DNA of 64,000 bases from Cyanobacteria bacterium FACHB-502 (GTDB lineage Bacteria; Cyanobacteriota; Cyanobacteriia; Elainellales; Elainellaceae), in NCBI GenBank assembly GCA_014695325.1, contig JACJNZ010000039.1, positions 806,001 through 870,000 of the forward strand, read 5' to 3'. The notes beneath the pieces were generated by a model. It was not told where the DNA came from. It did no database searches and was given only the letters and a program-made list of their open reading frames with translations. Position numbers and translations under genes: made by a program. Below, one piece after another: positions 18,822-27,016 of this stretch. How positions within the stretch are numbered: the first letter of the stretch is position 1; each line of letters starts with the position of its first letter.

Positions 18822-19838
18822 ATGAAAGCAAATGCCCCGAACGCTGATCCAGCCCTTCAACCTCCAGACTCTCCCTTAGCGCAAGCCGGACAAGGCCAAT
18901 CGGAACAAAACCAATCGGAACAAAACCAATCGAAACAAAACCAATCGGAACAAAACCAATCGGAACAAGCCGAACGCTATGAAGCCGAGATTCAGGCACT
19001 CAAAGCAGAACTTGACCAAACTCGTCTGGCGCATCAAATGGCGATCGAAATGGCGCAGTTTCAGGCAGGCTTTCTGGCACGGACTTCCCACGAGCTACGA
19101 TCGCCCATTAATAGCGTAATCAGCCTGCATCAGCTTATTTTGTCTGACCTGTGCGACAGCCCAGCAGAGGAGCGAGATTTTGTCGCGCAGGCACACGCCG
19201 CCGCTCAGAAAATGCTGGGTTTGATGGATGAGCTGATTCACGTCTCGCAGCTTGTGCAGAATACTGCCCGTTTGCATTTAGCTCCAGCCTCTCTCCAGGA
19301 CATTTTGGCATCGGTTAAGCAGGCAACGCAGCTCCAAGCAAAAAACCGCAACTTGCAGCTTGAGATTCAGCTTCCTGATCCGTCGGTTATGGTTCTGGCA
19401 GATGAACGACGGCTGAAACAGGTTTTGCTACATCTGGTGGATATGCCGCTGAGCGTTATGCAGCAGGGTTTTGTGCGAGTCACGACTCACATTCTTTCGG
19501 AGACTGCCCAGATTGAAATCACCGATCAGCGTCCGGCAGAGTGCTGGCAGGAATTGATTGACACTTTGCACAACTTCGAAGGAACCGATCAACTGTCACG
19601 GATGAAGGGCGAGACCAAGCAGGCCATCGATAAGGAAAGTACGCTACTCGCTCTGAGTCGATCGCCGATTCCCCCCTCGATCGGACTGAGGCTTTTAACG
19701 CAGCGATCGATTTTAGAACTCATGGGCGGACAGCTCATGCTGCTGGAAACCCCGGTGATTTCTGGCGAGCGTTCGGCGAACTCGCAGGAGGGCATCACTC
19801 GAATTCGGTGTGTATTGCCGCTTGCGACGACTCTTTAA
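18822..19838 (+). CDS. Histidine-kinase-like protein with degenerate ATPase domain
   Basis: A 338-residue soluble protein. A glutamine-rich linker of five SEQNQ-type repeats (about 27-49) leads into a coiled coil and a HisKA dimerisation helix with an intact H-box, FLARTSHELRSPIN (H90). The following region aligns with HATPase_c (DERRLKQVLLHLV). The N-box asparagine is missing, since LVDMPLSVM replaces the usual LLSNAIKF, and the DxGxG box reads TDQRPAECW. ATP binding is therefore doubtful and the protein may be a phosphotransfer or scaffold pseudokinase. No response regulator is adjacent. Confidence 0.75.
   Translation: MKANAPNADPALQPPDSPLAQAGQGQSEQNQSEQNQSKQNQSEQNQSEQAERYEAEIQALKAELDQTRLAHQMAIEMAQFQAGFLARTSHELRSPINSVISLHQLILSDLCDSPAEERDFVAQAHAAAQKMLGLMDELIHVSQLVQNTARLHLAPASLQDILASVKQATQLQAKNRNLQLEIQLPDPSVMVLADERRLKQVLLHLVDMPLSVMQQGFVRVTTHILSETAQIEITDQRPAECWQELIDTLHNFEGTDQLSRMKGETKQAIDKESTLLALSRSPIPPSIGLRLLTQRSILELMGGQLMLLETPVISGERSANSQEGITRIRCVLPLATTL
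18896..18970 (+). repeat. Five tandem 15-bp units encoding QSEQN
   Basis: CCAATCGGAACAAAA is repeated at 18896, 18911, 18926 (one change, Gly codon base G to A giving SKQN), 18941 and 18956 (last unit diverged at its end). It lies in frame in the histidine-kinase-like gene, so copy-number change would alter linker length without frameshift. Confidence 0.95.
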
Positions 19839-19886
19839 AAGAACGCTGCAAAAGCAACCGGGTTGATCAATGCGGGGACAGCCTGC

Positions 19887-19920
19887 CAGGGTTTATTCCT
19901 GATATCAGGAATAAACCCTG
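19887..19920. repeat. 34-bp perfect palindrome
   Basis: CAGGGTTTATTCCTGAT is followed directly by its exact reverse complement, with no mismatch and no spacer. No T-run follows on the plus strand. It lies between the pseudokinase and the SRPBCC gene and could be a terminator stem, a regulator site or a mobile palindromic repeat. Confidence 0.9.
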
Positions 19921-20043
19921 ATAAGCTTCACCCACCTTAACCGCAACGCCAACAGCTCAACCGCAAGAAAGCTAGCATTTGCTCAAAAAGGAGGAGCAGC
20001 GCATAATAGACTGAATTTTGTCCAAGGTTGATGCTGAATTGAC

Positions 20044-20700
20044 ATGATGCTTCCCACCCTGAAATTGAATCAGCGATTGATTAGCAGTAGTCTGGTCTGT
20101 AGCAGTTTGGCGATCGTCACGCCTGCCCTCGCCGCCACAGCCAATTATCCTGAAGCGAGAACGGCTTCACAGCGTCCGGTTTTCCGCTCTGAATCAGCCA
20201 CGATCGCAGTGCAACCATTCCACATTGCTCAGGCTGGGGTGAGCGTGACCGGATCAGAAGGCAACTTTACCGGGCAGGTCTTAGTTCGCACTTCGGTTCA
20301 AACTGCCTGGAGCGTGCTGACCGACTACAATCGTTTTTCGTCTTTTATTCCCAGCATCGCTGAGAGTCGAGTACTACAAAGCGACGGCAACCGCAAAGTG
20401 TTTGAGCAGGTGAACGTGATCCGGGTGTTTCCGTTCACGCGTCGCAGTCGGGTAGTACTTTCTTCGGTGGAGAGCTATCCGCAGCAGATTGCCTTTAGCC
20501 TGGTAGAGGGCGATATTGAGTCACTACAAGGGGTTTGGCGCATTCAGCCAAGGGGAGACAATCAGGTTTTGATTACACATCAGGTCGCAATTGATCCAGG
20601 GTCTTCGCCCATGCGGGGACTGTTTTTCAACATCTACAAAAGCACGCTTGCCAGTACGCTTGCTGCCCTAAAACAGGAAATGGAGCGACGGAGTAGCTAA
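20044..20700 (+). CDS. Secreted SRPBCC (polyketide cyclase/START-like) protein
   Basis: A 218-residue protein with an N-terminal signal peptide (hydrophobic ISSSLVCSSLAIVTPALA, likely cleavage after ALA). A SRPBCC lipid-binding fold runs from about residue 65 to the end. VQTAWSVLTDYNRFSSFIPSI and VNVIRVFPFTRRSRV are typical of the cyclase/dehydrase-like branch. It should bind a hydrophobic ligand outside the plasma membrane or in the thylakoid lumen. Its stop is one base from the next start, so it forms an operon with the SDR gene. The ligand is unknown. Confidence 0.8.
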   Translation: MMLPTLKLNQRLISSSLVCSSLAIVTPALAATANYPEARTASQRPVFRSESATIAVQPFHIAQAGVSVTGSEGNFTGQVLVRTSVQTAWSVLTDYNRFSSFIPSIAESRVLQSDGNRKVFEQVNVIRVFPFTRRSRVVLSSVESYPQQIAFSLVEGDIESLQGVWRIQPRGDNQVLITHQVAIDPGSSPMRGLFFNIYKSTLASTLAALKQEMERRSS

Positions 20701-20701
20701 T

Positions 20702-21535
20702 ATGGCTCAAACGCGATCGGACTGGACGGGAAAGATTGCGATTATCACGGGTGGATCAAGCGGCATTGGAAAAGCTCTGGCACAGCGTCTCGTCCGACAG
20801 GGAGCAAATGTAGCGATCGTCGCCCGTAATTCCGCAAAGCTAACCCAGGCAAAGGCGGAAATTACTGCTCAATGTCTTAATGCAAATCAGCAAGTCTGCA
20901 TCTACTCAGCGGATGTCTCCGATCGCGCCCAGGCAGAACAGGCAATGCAGCAGGCGATCGAGGCTTTGGGCACACCCGATTTGCTTGTGACCTGTGCCGG
21001 AATTGCCCATCCCGGATATTTTCAGGAATTGCCGATCGAGATTTTTGAAGAGACGATGGCAATCAACTATTTTGGGTCGCTCTACTGCATCCGGGCAGTG
21101 CTGCCTGCAATGGCGGCTCAGCGTCGAGGACAGATGGTAATGGTTTCCTCTGGCGCAGGACTAATCGGCATCTATGGCTACACGCCCTACAGCCCGACGA
21201 AGTTTGCGCTGCGGGGATTGGCAGAGTCGCTGCGGGGCGAGCTGAAACCGATGGGGATCGGAGTGGCGATCGTGTATCCACCGGATACGGATACGCCTCA
21301 GCTGGTAGAGGAAAACAAAACCAAACCGCTCGAAACCAAACGGATTACCGCGACCGCAGACACTTGGAGCGCAGATGGGGTTGCGTGTGAAATTATCACC
21401 GGGGTTGAGCGGAGGGCATTTGCGATCGCCCCTGGTACAGAAATGTCTGTGTTGGCGAAGCTGCATAGTGTGATTGCGCCGGGGTTGAACTGGTATTTCG
21501 ATCGAATTGTGCGACAGGTGAGGGAGGGCAAGTAA
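20702..21535 (+). CDS. SDR oxidoreductase resembling 3-ketosphinganine reductase
   Basis: A classical short-chain dehydrogenase of 277 residues. It has the NADP-binding TGGSSGIGKA (16-25), catalytic S150 and YSPTK (Y163, K167). The segment YPPDTDTPQLVEENKTKPLET closely recalls the signature of KDSR-type 3-ketodihydrosphingosine reductases and is not a general SDR feature. The C-terminus lacks an obvious membrane anchor. The substrate is inferred only. It is translationally coupled to the SRPBCC gene, which suggests a shared lipid substrate. Confidence 0.8.
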   Translation: MAQTRSDWTGKIAIITGGSSGIGKALAQRLVRQGANVAIVARNSAKLTQAKAEITAQCLNANQQVCIYSADVSDRAQAEQAMQQAIEALGTPDLLVTCAGIAHPGYFQELPIEIFEETMAINYFGSLYCIRAVLPAMAAQRRGQMVMVSSGAGLIGIYGYTPYSPTKFALRGLAESLRGELKPMGIGVAIVYPPDTDTPQLVEENKTKPLETKRITATADTWSADGVACEIITGVERRAFAIAPGTEMSVLAKLHSVIAPGLNWYFDRIVRQVREGK

Positions 21536-21568
21536 GCGGGTGTTGGAGGGGTTGCGGGTGAGCTATAT

Positions 21569-21604
21569 TGCCCCCTGAATTCCCCAACTTTAGGAACTTT
21601 GAAG
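21569..21604 (-). repeat. Copy of a dispersed GCCCCCTAAATTCCCC-type repeat
   Basis: TGCCCCCTGAATTCCCCAAC, then TTTAGGAACTTTGAA. It is a close inverted match to 27614-27650 and similar to 59556-59629. It sits just before the GT-C-like gene. Elements of this sequence type are scattered in many cyanobacterial genomes. Confidence 0.75.
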
Positions 21605-21616
21605 TGAGCGGGTGGT

Positions 21617-23356
21617 ATGGAGTCTGGGCGACTGAAACGACTACACCGTAGGATTTGGGGGGATGCGTCGCCTGAGGTCACTGGGCTACTGTTGAGTTTG
21701 CTGGTGCCGATTTACTTTGGTGCATGGTCCCTGTGGTTTGCGTTTGGTCATCCTTTTGTAATTCAGGATGATGCGCGTCAGCATATAGTCTGGTTTCAGC
21801 AGTTTGTTGATCCGGCTTTATTTCAGCAGGATTGGATTGCGCGTTATTTTGGCACGGTTGCGCCTGCGGGGTATCGGTTTCTGTATTGGATTATGGCGCA
21901 GGGAGGGATTGAGCCGATCGCCTTTGCCAAAGTCATACCGCTATTGTTGGCTTTAATTACCACTTATTATGTCTATCGCACTGCGCTGATTATTTTTCCA
22001 GTTGCGCTTCAGGCCTGCCTCAGCAGTTTAATTTTGAATCAGCAGCTTTGGCTAAATGATGATCTCAGTTCTGCAACGCCCAGGGCTTTTGTTTATCCAA
22101 TTTTTGCTGCTTTTCTGTATTTCCTGCTGCGTCAATCGCTCATTCCCGGTTTGATTACGATCGCCCTTCAGGGATTATTTTTTCCGCAGCTTGTTCTGGT
22201 TCAGCTTGGCATTCTGACGCTTCGGCTGGTGCGGTGGGAAAATCGGCGTTTTCGGTTGAGCCGCGATCGGAGGGCGTCCCTGTTCTGGATCAGCGGCATG
22301 ATTGTTGGAACGCTGACGCTGCTGCCCTTTTTATTAAAAACTTCCGAATTTGGAGGTGCAATTACCGCAGCACAAATGCAATCGTTGCCGGAGTATGGAT
22401 TGGGGGGACGCAGCGAGTATTTTGGCGTGAGTCCGATCGCGTTTTGGCTTCAAGGAGGAAGCGGGCTGAGAATTCCAGTTTTCCCGACGATTATTTGGGC
22501 AGGATTGGGTTTGCCGCTGCTTAAAAGAATGCGGTTGCCTTTAGTCAAATCGATCGCGCCAGAAGTCAACCTTTTGGGCCAAGTTTTAATCAGTTCGCTG
22601 GTTTGTTTTTTGCTGGCGCATTTGCTGCTGCTCAGGCTGCATTTTCCCAGTCGCTACACCTACCATACGCTGCGGTTTATTTTGTCGATCGCCGCTGGCA
22701 TTGTTCTTACCGTTTTGATGGATACGGGTTGGCGATGGGTTCAGCAAAGACGGCAACAGCGCGATTGGCAATTGAAACTCAAAGTCGGGATTGCGGTTGT
22801 TACTGCGGCGATCGTGCTGATTGTGCCTGCGATTCCTGCGCTGTTTTTCCAGTTTCAGGGATGGGTAATCGGAGAAGAGACGGCGTTGTATGAGTATCTC
22901 AGAACGCAGCCCAAGCAAACTCTCGTTGCCTCGCTATCGCCTGAAGCAAACAATTTACCTGCCTTTGCTCAGCGATCGACCCTCACCGGAAGAGAATTTG
23001 CCCTTGCCCATCATCCCCAGTATTATCAGCAGATTCAAGCACGAACGATCGATCTCATCCGACTGCAATATCTGGCAAATCTAGAAGAAGTAAAACAGCT
23101 TATCCAAAAACATCACATTGATTTTCTCTTAGTCGATCGCAACGCATTCACGCCGGATTATCTGATGCAGGATTGGTTGATTCACAGTTCTTTTCAAAAT
23201 ATTGTTCAGCAGGCGATCGATCAAATGCATCAGGGCAATCTTTCGGCGATCGGACAATTGCGTGATCACTGTGGTGTGGTTTCAACGGAGCGATCGATTT
23301 TATTAGAGACAAAGTGCATCATTGCAGCTTACTCACCCACTCACCCTCCTACTTAG
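21617..23356 (+). CDS. Polytopic membrane protein, GT-C glycosyltransferase-like (paralog 1)
   Basis: A 579-residue protein with roughly ten membrane segments and a soluble C-terminal part of about 140 residues. Right after the first membrane helix is HPFVIQDDARQH (D51-D52), placed like the catalytic acidic loop of GT-C glycosyltransferases. A second acidic site, LNDDLSSATPRAF, follows later. The late FPSRYTYHTLRF and a C-terminal DFLLVD strand are also conserved in the paralog at 27017. Membrane glycan or lipid-linked sugar transfer is an inference. Its last 8 bases overlap the convergent hydrolase gene. Confidence 0.7.
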   Translation: MESGRLKRLHRRIWGDASPEVTGLLLSLLVPIYFGAWSLWFAFGHPFVIQDDARQHIVWFQQFVDPALFQQDWIARYFGTVAPAGYRFLYWIMAQGGIEPIAFAKVIPLLLALITTYYVYRTALIIFPVALQACLSSLILNQQLWLNDDLSSATPRAFVYPIFAAFLYFLLRQSLIPGLITIALQGLFFPQLVLVQLGILTLRLVRWENRRFRLSRDRRASLFWISGMIVGTLTLLPFLLKTSEFGGAITAAQMQSLPEYGLGGRSEYFGVSPIAFWLQGGSGLRIPVFPTIIWAGLGLPLLKRMRLPLVKSIAPEVNLLGQVLISSLVCFLLAHLLLLRLHFPSRYTYHTLRFILSIAAGIVLTVLMDTGWRWVQQRRQQRDWQLKLKVGIAVVTAAIVLIVPAIPALFFQFQGWVIGEETALYEYLRTQPKQTLVASLSPEANNLPAFAQRSTLTGREFALAHHPQYYQQIQARTIDLIRLQYLANLEEVKQLIQKHHIDFLLVDRNAFTPDYLMQDWLIHSSFQNIVQQAIDQMHQGNLSAIGQLRDHCGVVSTERSILLETKCIIAAYSPTHPPT

Positions 23357-24944
23357 AAAAATCTAGCTCTGCCTCATTCCCTTCAATCTCCCCCTGAATT
23401 AAGCCGATCGGATAAGCTCGATCGCTCAAAACCTGCGTGTAGTTTGCCTGCAAAAAGGGCTGATAGGTTTCATCTTGCACAATGTATGTTTTGAAGAATG
23501 CGACGGTGAGGGCACTGTGATAGGTTTGGGAGATGCGTTTGAGTTCGCTCCAGGGGGTTTGGCGATTGGTGAAGCCGCCCAGCGTATCGTGCGTGAGGCG
23601 GGCGTGGGGTAACCCTTTGGCAACTGCAAGGTATTTTTGGGGAGCGGTCAGATGACGGTAAGCGGGCAACTGTTCAACCAGCAGCGGCGTGAGAATATCC
23701 TGATCGGTGGCTTCCCAGAAGACAGGCACTTTGACATCGCGCAGTCCTGCCTGTCCAAATAGGCTGCGACCAAACGGCACAAATAGATAGATGGCTTTGA
23801 TTCGATCGTCGCGCAAATTTTGATCGAGCTGGGGCAGGTCTAAGGCACGGCACTGATACAGCAGCGAAATGTTGATGATCGCCCTTTGCGTTTGACAGTT
23901 CGCTTGAAGCTGAGCGCGATCGAACTGTGCGCCTGCCAGCGATAGAGCCGTAGTGCCGCCGAAGGAATAGCCGAATACGCCCACCTGCTGAAGGTTGAGG
24001 CGATCGTTCAAGTCTGATTGATTGCGCCGAGTCAAATCGTCCAGCAAAACTATGACATCACGCGGACGATCAACATATTCAGTTGCGTCAAAATTTTCGC
24101 GATGTAGCCCCTGATAAAACGCGAGTAGGCGATCGCGATTGCTGCCCGGATGCTCAGGCACAGCAACGGCAAATCCGTGGGAGGCAAGCTGCTGAGCCAG
24201 TTCATCAAACAGATCGCGTCTGGCTCCCAGTCCATTTGAGATCACAATCAGCGGCACAGGCTGCGCAGCATCTGGCAAATACAGATCGGTGACAATCGAA
24301 CGATTTCGCTGGGCATCTTGAACCGTGAAGGTTTGCTTTTGCACAGCGACGTTTCCCGCCTGCCGTAAATCGGGCAATTTCGACCAATCCACGATCGCTT
24401 CAGACTGTGCGATTGCTGCAGACTGCTGTTCCAGATCACTCGCAAACCGATCGGTTTCCTGAAGCAGCGATCGAATTAAGCCCATTAGCCGGAACGCCTG
24501 ACCTACATCAATCCGCATATCGGTGGGCAACTGCCGCAGAAAATTAATTGCTGATAGCCCCTGCGAATCATCTGCTGCCAGAATCAGGGCTGCTCTAAGG
24601 CTGGAGGCTCCGTTTTGTCGAGAAGCCGTTTGAAAAATGTCGCCTGCTTCCTGCAAAAGCTGCTCGCCCGATCGCGTATAGCTGAACTGCGCCGCCATCG
24701 TGGGATCAACCTGATAGCGAGTTTGCAGCGCGTCCTGCACCTGGGTTTTGCGCCCGCTCAATAGCCCCGACAGATAGCCCAACCGATCAATTCCCTGTCC
24801 GCTTTGGGCAAATGTTTCCAGATCTTTGACCTCGATCGAAAATCCCAATAGCCCGTAGTTGAAATAAATTCGTTCTGCTGCCCGTACCGGAAAGGCGGTC
24901 AAGAGGGGAGCAAGCACACCAAGCAGCAAGGCAAATCGTTTCAT
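23349..24944 (-). CDS. Secreted DUF1400 plus alpha/beta hydrolase (dienelactone/PAF-AH-like)
   Basis: A 531-residue exported hydrolase. It has a signal peptide (MKRFALLLGVLAPLLTAFPVRA) and an N-terminal DUF1400 domain (RIYFNYGLLGFSIEVKDLETFA to about residue 135). The alpha/beta hydrolase domain follows, with the oxyanion region VISNGLGARRDLFD, nucleophile elbow GYSFGG and an FWEATDQDILTP acid region. The late LPHARLTHD supplies a candidate His. The family includes lipase-like and acetylhydrolase-like enzymes. It begins 75 bases after the acyl-AMP ligase on the same strand, so the two are probably co-transcribed. Confidence 0.82.
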   Translation of the reverse strand: MKRFALLLGVLAPLLTAFPVRAAERIYFNYGLLGFSIEVKDLETFAQSGQGIDRLGYLSGLLSGRKTQVQDALQTRYQVDPTMAAQFSYTRSGEQLLQEAGDIFQTASRQNGASSLRAALILAADDSQGLSAINFLRQLPTDMRIDVGQAFRLMGLIRSLLQETDRFASDLEQQSAAIAQSEAIVDWSKLPDLRQAGNVAVQKQTFTVQDAQRNRSIVTDLYLPDAAQPVPLIVISNGLGARRDLFDELAQQLASHGFAVAVPEHPGSNRDRLLAFYQGLHRENFDATEYVDRPRDVIVLLDDLTRRNQSDLNDRLNLQQVGVFGYSFGGTTALSLAGAQFDRAQLQANCQTQRAIINISLLYQCRALDLPQLDQNLRDDRIKAIYLFVPFGRSLFGQAGLRDVKVPVFWEATDQDILTPLLVEQLPAYRHLTAPQKYLAVAKGLPHARLTHDTLGGFTNRQTPWSELKRISQTYHSALTVAFFKTYIVQDETYQPFLQANYTQVLSDRAYPIGLIQGEIEGNEAELDFSK

Positions 24945-25019
24945 GAGACGCGATCGAAAATCATTGGAGGGGTAACTGAAAGTTCACAGCGCGAACCCAT
25001 TCTAGATTACTTTTTGAAG

Positions 25020-26906
25020 TCATTCGGAAACTCGGCGCATTCGCTCGATCCGTCCTTTTGCTAAAGCCATATATCGTTTCAAGTGCGTCAACGGATTGAG
25101 ATAGCGGCGAATCAGGGTAGAAATATCGCTGATCTGGTCGGGGTTCGATCGCCAAATTCCCAAACTTTCCTCTTCCCATTGCTGGTTGATAAATTGGGTG
25201 CGACAGGCGCGACGCTGGATTTTGCCGCTGGGGGTTTTGGGCAGGCTACCGGGTTTGAGCAGAACGATCGCATAAACATCAACAAAGTGTTCCTGAAACA
25301 ATCGCCAGCGAATTAGTTCAACCACTTCGTTAATCGAGAGCCGATCGCGGTAGCTGCGTTCCACCTCCTGAGCAATTACGAGGCGATCTTCCCCGTTGAC
25401 GGAAACTGAGAAAGCCGCACCGCTATTAGTACGAAAGGCAGGATGGCTCTCCTGAACGGTTTGCTCAAGCTGATCGGGATAGTGATTGAATCCCCAGAAG
25501 ACCATGACATCGTTGAGCCGTCCGGTGATGAACAGTTCGCCGTCCTGAATAAAGCCCAGATCGCCCGTCCGCAGAAAAGTTTCTTTGCCTGCTGTTTCTG
25601 CTGCGTCTGCCAGGACTGCACCAAAGGTTTGAGCGGTTAGCTCTGGCTGGTTCCAGTAGCCTTTGCCCAAACCGGAACCTGACACCCAAATTTCCCCCAC
25701 CCGATTATCTTGAAGGGGAAACGGCGCAGCCTCACCTGCACAGCAAATTCGCGTGACCGGATCAACGATCAGCATTTTGCCATCGAGCCAGGGTTGCCCG
25801 CAGGAAACGATCGACCGCACCCGCCGGGATTTGCCTTCAGCCTGCACGACGCGATTTTGCTCCAGGGCTGCTTCATCGATCGATCGGGCAATCGGCGGTT
25901 CATTCTTTTTGCCGCCCGTGATCAGCAGGGTTGCCTCTGCCATGCCGTAGCAAGGATAAAACGCTTCTCGGCGAAAACCGCAGTCCGCAAAGACTTGGGC
26001 AAAGCGATCGATCGTCTCAAGGCGGACGGGTTCGGCTCCGGTGAATGCCACTTCCCAGGAACTGAGGTCAAGCTGCTGTCGCTGAGCATCCGTCACCTGA
26101 CGGCAGAGCAAATCGTAGGCAAAATTGGGTGCGCCGCTGGTGGTAGCTCGATAGCGCGAAATTGCCTGAAGCCAGCGCACGGGTTTTTGCACAAAGTCGA
26201 TCGGCGACATCAGCACGCAGGACGCGCCCAGATAAATTGCTTGCAGCACGTTGCCAATCAGCCCCATATCGTGAAACAAAGGTAGCCAGCCTACCCCCAC
26301 CGATCGCGCGGTATGACCAAACGCAAGCTGAAGCATTTTTTGGTTCTGCATCAGGCATTCGTGGGTGATCATCACGCCTTTGGGCTGCCCGGTGGAGCCA
26401 GAGGTATATTGCAGAAATGCAAGCTGATCGGAATCGATCGTTTTCGCGGTCCAGCTTGAAGCGAGATCGTCAGATAGAGTGGCAGTAATCAGCCATTGCA
26501 GTTCTTCGATCGGAAGCTGGTGCTTGAGACGGTTTACCAGGGATTGAGCGGTGAGGACGATCGTTGCTCCTGCATCCTGGCATCGGGCAGACAGGTCAAA
26601 CACCGCATGACGATTGCGCGGCGGATGACAGGGTACCGCAACCACACCCGCATACAAACACCCCAAAAACGCGCTGATAAAATCGATCGCCCCATCATAG
26701 GGATAGACCAGCAGGGCCCGACTGCCGGACGGGACCAGGACACTGAGCTGAGCCGCGATCGTCTGAGCCTGCCGATCTAAGGCAGCATAGGTAATACGCT
26801 CGGCTTCATTGCCCTCTTTGAGAAAAATAAACGCAGTTTCCTGAGGTTGAGCCTGACTCCGCAGTGCAAGTAATTCGACCAGAGTGGGGGCAGGGGGTTG
26901 GAGCAT
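25020..26906 (-). CDS. Stand-alone fatty acyl-AMP ligase (FAAL)
   Basis: An adenylate-forming enzyme that activates fatty acids as acyl-AMP, usually for transfer to an acyl carrier protein. Core motifs are YTSGSTGQPKGV, the FAAL-typical LPLFHDMGLIGN, CYGMAEATL, LRTGDLG and GRLNDVMVFWGFNHYP. The C-terminal lysine is in TPSGKIQRR. HDMGL, GFNHYP and the missing CoA-type hinge set it apart from acyl-CoA synthetases. The ATG at 26906 is preferred; a TTG at 26933 extends it by nine residues. No acyl carrier protein or polyketide synthase is adjacent. The C-terminal tail of about 50 basic residues (LNPLTHLKRYMALAKGRIER) is extra. Confidence 0.88.
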   Translation of the reverse strand: MLQPPAPTLVELLALRSQAQPQETAFIFLKEGNEAERITYAALDRQAQTIAAQLSVLVPSGSRALLVYPYDGAIDFISAFLGCLYAGVVAVPCHPPRNRHAVFDLSARCQDAGATIVLTAQSLVNRLKHQLPIEELQWLITATLSDDLASSWTAKTIDSDQLAFLQYTSGSTGQPKGVMITHECLMQNQKMLQLAFGHTARSVGVGWLPLFHDMGLIGNVLQAIYLGASCVLMSPIDFVQKPVRWLQAISRYRATTSGAPNFAYDLLCRQVTDAQRQQLDLSSWEVAFTGAEPVRLETIDRFAQVFADCGFRREAFYPCYGMAEATLLITGGKKNEPPIARSIDEAALEQNRVVQAEGKSRRVRSIVSCGQPWLDGKMLIVDPVTRICCAGEAAPFPLQDNRVGEIWVSGSGLGKGYWNQPELTAQTFGAVLADAAETAGKETFLRTGDLGFIQDGELFITGRLNDVMVFWGFNHYPDQLEQTVQESHPAFRTNSGAAFSVSVNGEDRLVIAQEVERSYRDRLSINEVVELIRWRLFQEHFVDVYAIVLLKPGSLPKTPSGKIQRRACRTQFINQQWEEESLGIWRSNPDQISDISTLIRRYLNPLTHLKRYMALAKGRIERMRRVSE

Positions 26907-27016
26907 GGGGCGCGAGGAGGGAGGGAAGGGCAAGGAGTAAGGAGTAGATGAGTGGCTCGGTGATCGGTGGATGAGATGGAGATTGATGGGACGATCGAAG
27001 TTAGTCTAGCGGGGAA

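Noticed and set aside
18896-18970. Possible CRISPR array
   Set aside because: Units are 15 bp, directly adjacent without spacers and in frame within a gene. No cas genes are in the window.
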